Shown here piece by piece: positions 22,613 to 26,402 of a DNA stretch of 26,402 nt; position 1 is the first letter of the stretch, and each line of letters opens with the position of its first letter. The notes under the pieces were generated by a model, which saw only the letters and a program-made list of their open reading frames with translations, was not told the DNA's origin and made no database searches. A program made the translations under genes and the position numbers. The stretch lies in contig URKG01000026.1 of NCBI GenBank assembly GCA_900548265.1, forward strand, positions 1-26,402. The letters are read 5' to 3'. This DNA is from an uncultured Collinsella sp. (lineage in GTDB: Bacteria > Actinomycetota > Coriobacteriia > Coriobacteriales > Coriobacteriaceae).

Positions 22613-23083
22613 ATGGACGCAAGCCAGATCGTACTGACCGCTGAGGGCCGCCAGAAGCTCGTCGAGGAGCTCGCTTGGCGTGAGGGCGATTACGCCAAGG
22701 AGATCGTCGAGGACATCAAGGAAGCCCGCGCGTTCGGCGACCTTTCGGAGAACTCCGAGTACGACGCCGCTAAGGACAAGCAGGCCCAGAACGCCGCTCG
22801 TATTGCCGAGATCCAGGCCATCCTCGCCAACGCTCAGGTTGCTGCCACCACGGGCGACCTGACCGTCTCCATCGGTTCCACCGTTTCGCTGATTGATCCC
22901 AACGGCGAGGTCATGGAAGTCACGCTCGTCGGTACCACCGAGACCAACTCGCTCGAGCACAAGATTTCCAACGAGTCTCCGGTCGGTCACGCCATCATCG
23001 GTCACGGCGAGGGCGACTCCGTCGAGGTCGTTACGCCTTCCGGCAAGACTCGCGTCTACACCATCGCCAAGATCGCACGCTAG
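22613..23083 (+). CDS. greA: Transcription elongation factor GreA
   Basis: This 156-residue factor rescues backtracked RNA polymerase by stimulating transcript cleavage. Residues 1-75 form the antiparallel coiled coil that enters the secondary channel; its tip carries FGDLSENSEYDAAK, with the acidic pair that binds the catalytic magnesium. Residues 80-156 form the FKBP-like domain with TVSLIDPNGEVMEVTLVG, SPVGHAIIGH and the final VYTIAKI. The ATG at 22613 is preferred to one at 22583 because GGGGAG lies 8 nt before it and family similarity starts at LTAEGRQKL. A TTGACA box at 22572-22577 lies upstream but has no matching -10. Confidence 0.96.
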   Translation: MDASQIVLTAEGRQKLVEELAWREGDYAKEIVEDIKEARAFGDLSENSEYDAAKDKQAQNAARIAEIQAILANAQVAATTGDLTVSIGSTVSLIDPNGEVMEVTLVGTTETNSLEHKISNESPVGHAIIGHGEGDSVEVVTPSGKTRVYTIAKIAR

Positions 23084-23111
23084 ACCACGGTCCCGCGTAA
23101 AGGTATGTTTT

Positions 23112-23144
23112 CGCTCCCTGGGACCGAATCCTGGGGAGCGTTTT
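23112..23144 (+). terminator. Terminator between greA and lysS
   Basis: CGCTCCC (23112-23118) pairs with GGGAGCG (23134-23140), with an inner GGA/TCC pairing, followed by TTTT. It also has a T run (gtttt) on its left side, so it may work in both directions. It lies only 19 nt before lysS, whose own promoter is not evident; lysS may depend on read-through. Confidence 0.75.
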
Positions 23145-23162
23145 AGTTTGAGGAGCTAACTT

Positions 23163-25127
23163 ATGGCAGAGAACCAGAACGCCGCCGATCAGGCATCGAC
23201 GCTCAACGACGAGCGCGCCACCCGCCTGGCCAAGCGCGCCGCCCTGTTCGAGGCGGGCCAGAACCCCTATCCCGAGCACTCTGAGCTTGAGGACTACGTC
23301 GCCGATATCGAGACTAAGTACGCCGAGCTTGCCGATGGCGAGGACACCGAGGACGTCGTGAAGATCGCCGGCCGCGTGGTCGCCAAGCGCGGCCAGGGCA
23401 AGATAATGTTCATCGTCGTGCGCGATGCGACTGCCGAGATTCAGCTGTTCTGCCGCATCAACGACATGGACGAGGCTGCCTGGAATACGCTCAAGGCCCT
23501 CGACCTGGGCGACATCCTGGGCGTGACCGGCGTGGTCGTGCGCACCCAGCGCGGCCAGCTTTCCGTTGCCCCTAAGAGCGCGACCCTGCTTTCCAAGGCC
23601 GTTCGTCCACTGCCCGAGAAGTTCCACGGTCTTTCCGACAAGGAGACCCGCTATCGCCAGCGCTATGTCGACCTGATCGCCAACGACGACGTTCGCGAGA
23701 CCTTCCGTAAGCGTTCGCAGATTCTCTCTACCTTCCGTCGCTTTATGGAGTCCGACGGTTACATGGAGGTCGAGACCCCCATCCTGCAGACCATCCAGGG
23801 CGGCGCTACCGCCAAGCCGTTCATTACCCACTTCAACGCGCTCGATCAGGAGTGCTACCTGCGTATTGCCACCGAGCTCCATCTCAAGCGCTGCATCGTC
23901 GGTGGTTTTGAGCGCGTGTTCGAGATCGGCCGCATCTTCCGTAACGAGGGCATGGACCTTACCCACAACCCCGAGTTCACCACGATGGAGGCCTACCGTG
24001 CCTTCTCAGACCTCGAGGGCATGAAGGCGCTCGCCCAGGGTGTCATTAAGGCGGCTAACAAGGCCATCGGCAACCCCGAGGTCATCGAGTACCAGGGCCA
24101 GACCATCGACCTTTCTGGTGAGTGGGCCAGCCGTCCCATGACCGACATCGTCTCCGACGTGCTCGGCAAGCAGGTCACCATCGACACGCCGGTCGAGGAG
24201 CTTGCTGCCGCCGCGCGCGAGAAGGGCCTGGAGATCAAGCCCGAGTGGACTGCCGGCAAGATCATCGCCGAGATTTACGATGAGCTGGGCGAGGACACCA
24301 TCGTCAACCCGACCTTCGTGTGCGATTACCCCATCGAGGTCAGCCCGCTCGCTAAGCGTTTTGAGGACGACCCGCGTTTGACTCACCGCTTTGAGCTGGT
24401 CATCGCCGGCCACGAGTACGCCAACGCATTCTCCGAGCTCAACGACCCGGTCGACCAGGCTGAGCGCTTTGCTGCCCAGATGGCCGAGAAGGCCGGCGGC
24501 GACGATGAGGCTATGGAGTATGACGAGGACTACGTGCGCGCCCTCGAGTACGGTATGCCTCCCGCGGGCGGCATTGGCATTGGTATCGACCGCGTGGTCA
24601 TGCTGCTTACTAACCAGGCTTCTATCCGCGACGTCCTGCTGTTCCCGCACATGAAGCCCGAGAAGGGTTTCCAGTCCGGTGCCGCTGCCGCCAAGGCTGC
24701 AGAGGCCGGCAACGCCGCGAGCCCATTCGTTAAGTCGCTTAAGCCCACGCTCGATTACTCCAAGATCGCCGTTGAGCCGCTGTTTGAGGAGTTCGTCGAC
24801 TTTGATACCTTCTCCAAGAGCGATTTCCGCGCTGTGAAGGTCAAGGCATGCGAGGCCGTCAAGAAGTCCAAGAAGCTGCTGAACTTTACGCTCGACGACG
24901 GTACCGGTACCGACCGCACCATCCTCTCCGGTATTCACGCTTATTACGAGCCCGAGGACCTGGTCGGCAAGACCTTGCTCGCCATCACCAACCTGCCTCC
25001 GCGCAAGATGATGGGCATCCCCAGCTGCGGCATGCTCATCAGTGCCATCCACGAGGAGGATGGTGAGGAGCGCCTCAACCTGATCCAGCTCGACGCCTCC
25101 ATCCCCGCCGGCGCAAAGATGTACTAA
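23163..25127 (+). CDS. lysS: Class II lysyl-tRNA synthetase with C-terminal tRNA-binding (Trbp111/EMAPII-type) domain
   Basis: This 654-residue enzyme charges tRNA-Lys. Residues about 1-165 form the anticodon-binding OB domain, and about 170-500 the class II catalytic core: RYRQRYVDLIAND, motif 2 FEIGRIFRNEGMDLTHNPEF, and motif 3 GGIGIGIDRVVMLL (near 469-482) with LLFPHMKPE at about 499, where bacterial LysRS normally ends. Here an alanine-rich linker (500-535) leads to a further domain (about 537-654) that starts EPLFEEFVDFDTFSKSDFRA and includes KVKACEAVKKSKKLLNFTLD, then LVGKTLLAITNLPPRKMMGI and PSCGMLISA. That is the OB-fold tRNA-binding domain otherwise found at the end of bacterial MetRS and in Trbp111. 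The frame is unbroken across the junction. GAGGAG lies upstream of the ATG at 23163. Confidence 0.96.
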   Translation: MAENQNAADQASTLNDERATRLAKRAALFEAGQNPYPEHSELEDYVADIETKYAELADGEDTEDVVKIAGRVVAKRGQGKIMFIVVRDATAEIQLFCRINDMDEAAWNTLKALDLGDILGVTGVVVRTQRGQLSVAPKSATLLSKAVRPLPEKFHGLSDKETRYRQRYVDLIANDDVRETFRKRSQILSTFRRFMESDGYMEVETPILQTIQGGATAKPFITHFNALDQECYLRIATELHLKRCIVGGFERVFEIGRIFRNEGMDLTHNPEFTTMEAYRAFSDLEGMKALAQGVIKAANKAIGNPEVIEYQGQTIDLSGEWASRPMTDIVSDVLGKQVTIDTPVEELAAAAREKGLEIKPEWTAGKIIAEIYDELGEDTIVNPTFVCDYPIEVSPLAKRFEDDPRLTHRFELVIAGHEYANAFSELNDPVDQAERFAAQMAEKAGGDDEAMEYDEDYVRALEYGMPPAGGIGIGIDRVVMLLTNQASIRDVLLFPHMKPEKGFQSGAAAAKAAEAGNAASPFVKSLKPTLDYSKIAVEPLFEEFVDFDTFSKSDFRAVKVKACEAVKKSKKLLNFTLDDGTGTDRTILSGIHAYYEPEDLVGKTLLAITNLPPRKMMGIPSCGMLISAIHEEDGEERLNLIQLDASIPAGAKMY

Positions 25128-25130
25128 CTA

Positions 25131-25157
25131 GTTACGCGGTTCTACGAACCGCGTAAC
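25131..25157. repeat. REP-like palindrome, copy 2
   Basis: GTTACGCGGTTC-tac-GAACCGCGTAAC: perfect 12-bp stem, 3 nt after the lysS stop codon. It belongs to the same family as 20614-20641, with a compensated change in the stem (TTC/GAA for TTT/AAA). Confidence 0.85.
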
Positions 25158-25222
25158 GGCTCGACGCTGCGTGGGCCGCATTTGGACAATCTGACGTTCA
25201 ACTTCAAGGGCGCGACCTAGGT

Positions 25223-25252
25223 GGTTACGCGGGTTTACCAACCCGCGTAACC
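25223..25252. repeat. REP-like palindrome, copy 3
   Basis: GGTTACGCGGGTT-tacc-AACCCGCGTAACC: perfect 13-bp stem. Compared with the other copies one stem pair is changed on both sides, so pairing is kept. Confidence 0.85.
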
Positions 25253-25293
25253 AGTTGACGCTGCGCGCCGCCCAGGGCGACAATTTGTCATTC

Positions 25294-25335
25294 AAAAGGC
25301 AAGGCATGACCAGAAGGTCTATGCCTTGCCTTTTT
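25294..25335. terminator. Strong bidirectional terminator
   Basis: AAAAGGCAAGGCAT (25294-25307) and ATGCCTTGCCTTTT (25321-25334) pair perfectly, with GACC/GGTC continuing the stem around AGAA and one bulged T. T runs stand on both strands, so it can end lysS transcription from the left and the transposase transcript from the right. Confidence 0.85.
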
Positions 25336-25647
25336 CATGCCAACTTGTTCGCCCTGGACGTCGCTCGCTCATATGACCCAATCCGCTGTCAAGAGCCACA
25401 ATGGCCCCGCCGACCGCTTGCAATCGGTCGGCGGAGCCTGCCGTTAACCCGTCCCGGTCCGCCCCCGGCATGTCATCGACGCCTTCGGCTCAGTCTCATA
25501 TCCGCGGATACCGTTCTGCCGGCCCGCACTCCATTCCTTCGGCGGGGTTCCCCAAGTCTGTCGAGGCGCATGCGGAGGGCTCCGCGCGCACAGCGAAATA
25601 GGGGGTATCCCCGAAGGCCGCCCGGCTCGCCGGGACGGGGGCCATGT
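25336..25647 (-). other. Non-coding stretch downstream of the transposase, probable IS end
   Basis: No gene is supported. The stretch becomes very GC-rich and holds a perfect 10-bp hairpin CCGCCGACCG (25407-25416) / CGGTCGGCGG (25425-25434), extended by GGC/GCC, and a second near 25618-25643 (CCGGC/GCCGG). It is the 3' flank of an IS110-family transposase, where members of the IS1111 subgroup keep their guide RNA. The exact IS boundary cannot be set, since these elements usually lack inverted ends and target duplications. Confidence 0.4.
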
Positions 25648-26402
25648 CTATTCCGCGCCCTCCCGGCACATCATGCCGAGGGCCCAGAGCCACCTCACGA
25701 GCTCGGCCGCGGTGGCCGCGTTGGCCTTCGCCGCGGGCATGCCGCGGGCGAGCATCTCCTCGCGCCGCCGCAGGAGCCGCTCGGACCCCTTCCTCCCGTG
25801 CATCCTTATCTCGAGGGGCACGCCCGTGTCCCTCGGCATGAGCTTCGGCTGGTGCCGTGCCGCGGCGTAGCACCATGAGCCCTCAACGGCCAGCTTCCTC
25901 ACGAGCGCGTTGCCCGCGCCGCTGATGCCTCCGAGCCGCATGGAGTCGCCACTCGACCTCTGACTCGGCGCGAGGCCGAAATAGGCCGTGACCTGCCTTC
26001 CGGAACGGAACCTCGTGAAGTCGCCGACCTCGGCCGAGAAGGCTGCGGCCAGCGCGAAGGCGCAGCCCTTGATCGACTGGAGGGCGGCCACCTCCGCGGC
26101 GATCGGGCTGGCATCCACGGCGGCCCTGTACTCGGAGAGCAGGTCCGCCCGGGCCTCCGCCGCGGCCTCGACCTCGTTCCTCAGGGCGGCGAGCGTCCGA
26201 ACCCCGCCATCGTCCTCCGGCCTGACCTTGTCGAGCCACCTCAGGAAGTCGTAGGTCCAGTACTTCCTCGGGTTGCCGGCGGGCGTGGCGCCGCCGTAGA
26301 CGAACCCCCGCTTTGCGAGGAAGGCGAGCAGCCGCTGCTTGGCGGTCCCTGTTAGCGTCAATCTATTTTTCACCAGTTTCGCTAAACAGGCGCACCGTTC
26401 GC
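25380..26402 (-). mobile_element. IS110-family insertion sequence (partial, right boundary outside window)
   Basis: The element comprises the transposase fragment and a GC-rich non-coding end. The left limit is an estimate based on the change in composition after the terminator at 25294-25335. It is inserted beside a tandem pair of REP-like palindromes. Confidence 0.6.
25648..26402 (-). CDS. IS110-family transposase, C-terminal part (cut by window edge)
   Basis: At least 251 residues are visible on the minus strand; the frame stays open to the window edge, so the N-terminal RuvC-like DEDD domain lies outside. A GTG at 26373 is in frame, but sequence before it still reads like family protein (ERCACLAKLVKNRLTLTGTA). 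The visible part has a helical middle region and the Transposase_20 domain: LQSIKGCAFALAAAFSAEVG, FTRFRSGRQVTAYFGLAPSQ then RSSGDSMRLGG, where the serine cluster fits the catalytic Ser of IS110 enzymes, followed by SGAGNALVRKLAVEGSW. The end has the LLRRREEMLARGMPAAKANA and LVRWLWALGMM helices common to the family. The stop is TAG at 25650-25648. No frameshift is seen, so the element may be active. Confidence 0.9.
   Translation of the reverse strand, partial: ERCACLAKLVKNRLTLTGTAKQRLLAFLAKRGFVYGGATPAGNPRKYWTYDFLRWLDKVRPEDDGGVRTLAALRNEVEAAAEARADLLSEYRAAVDASPIAAEVAALQSIKGCAFALAAAFSAEVGDFTRFRSGRQVTAYFGLAPSQRSSGDSMRLGGISGAGNALVRKLAVEGSWCYAAARHQPKLMPRDTGVPLEIRMHGRKGSERLLRRREEMLARGMPAAKANAATAAELVRWLWALGMMCREGAE

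Larger units (their letters stand above)
25131..25295. repeat. Tandem pair of REP-like units (about 94-nt period)
   Basis: Similarity between copies 2 and 3 runs beyond the palindromes: GACGCTGCG (25163 and 25257), GACAAT (25185 and 25279) and TTCAA (25197 and 25291) recur at a constant offset of 94 nt. Each unit is thus about 70 nt long: palindrome plus a conserved tail. The tail after copy 1 at 20642 is only loosely similar. Confidence 0.7.

Noticed and set aside
25255..25878. + strand open frame of 207 codons over the IS flank
   Set aside because: It crosses a strong terminator hairpin and runs antisense into the transposase; the composition is Arg/Pro-rich without family features.
1..26402. 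CRISPR arrays, defence or toxin-antitoxin modules
   Set aside because: No regularly spaced direct repeats with unique spacers and no genes of such families were seen; repeats present are palindromic REP-like units and tRNA-derived blocks.

Overview
The window reads as a chromosomal segment of a high-GC, host-associated actinobacterium of the class Coriobacteriia, most probably Collinsella or a close relative. This is an inference from gene content, codon bias (G/C third positions), an operon riboflavin importer with fused ATPases, a Veg protein upstream of ispE, and single groES-groEL; no database search was possible. All 20 protein-coding genes except one lie on the + strand. The exception is a transposase fragment at the right edge.

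Layout: (1) 1-2278, groES and groEL, followed by a 143-nt near-perfect long hairpin. (2) 2615-7162, a riboflavin uptake operon: promoter, FMN riboswitch, ribU, a double-ATPase ecfA, ecfT, then two paralogous small flavin-type (PNPOx-like) proteins, closed by a strong hairpin. (3) 7205-12300, arginine/ornithine biosynthesis argC-argJ-argB-argD behind an ArgR-like operator, closed by a terminator. (4) 12301-13020, an island without genes for proteins: a 217-bp MITE-like element with 29-bp inverted ends, two 85-nt blocks repeated at exactly 185 nt that carry tRNA-derived ends and variable terminators, and an intact minus-strand tRNA-Val. (5) 13089-20613, asnB, then murE, a HAD phosphatase, murI, rph, rdgB and dtd (cell wall precursor, RNA maturation and housecleaning genes). 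(6) 20614-25127, veg-ispE, tRNA-Pro, tatA, greA and lysS, mostly separated by terminators and with their own promoters. (7) 25131-26402, a tandem pair of REP-like palindromic units, then the C-terminal part and downstream non-coding end of an IS110-family insertion sequence running off the window.

Functional links: imported riboflavin would supply FMN, which is sensed by the riboswitch and is the likely cofactor of the two PNPOx-like proteins. ArgCJBD lead to ornithine, which may feed arginine and possibly the peptidoglycan; the MurE here lacks the arginine of the diaminopimelate motif. MurE and MurI both serve peptidoglycan synthesis.

Most notable: a lysyl-tRNA synthetase with a C-terminal Trbp111/EMAPII-type tRNA-binding domain; a REP-like palindrome family (three copies) beside an IS110 element, a family known to target REP sequences; the MITE-like element; the tRNA-derived 185-nt tandem blocks; and the long hairpin after groEL. 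I saw no clear, wholly new multi-gene defence or metabolic system.
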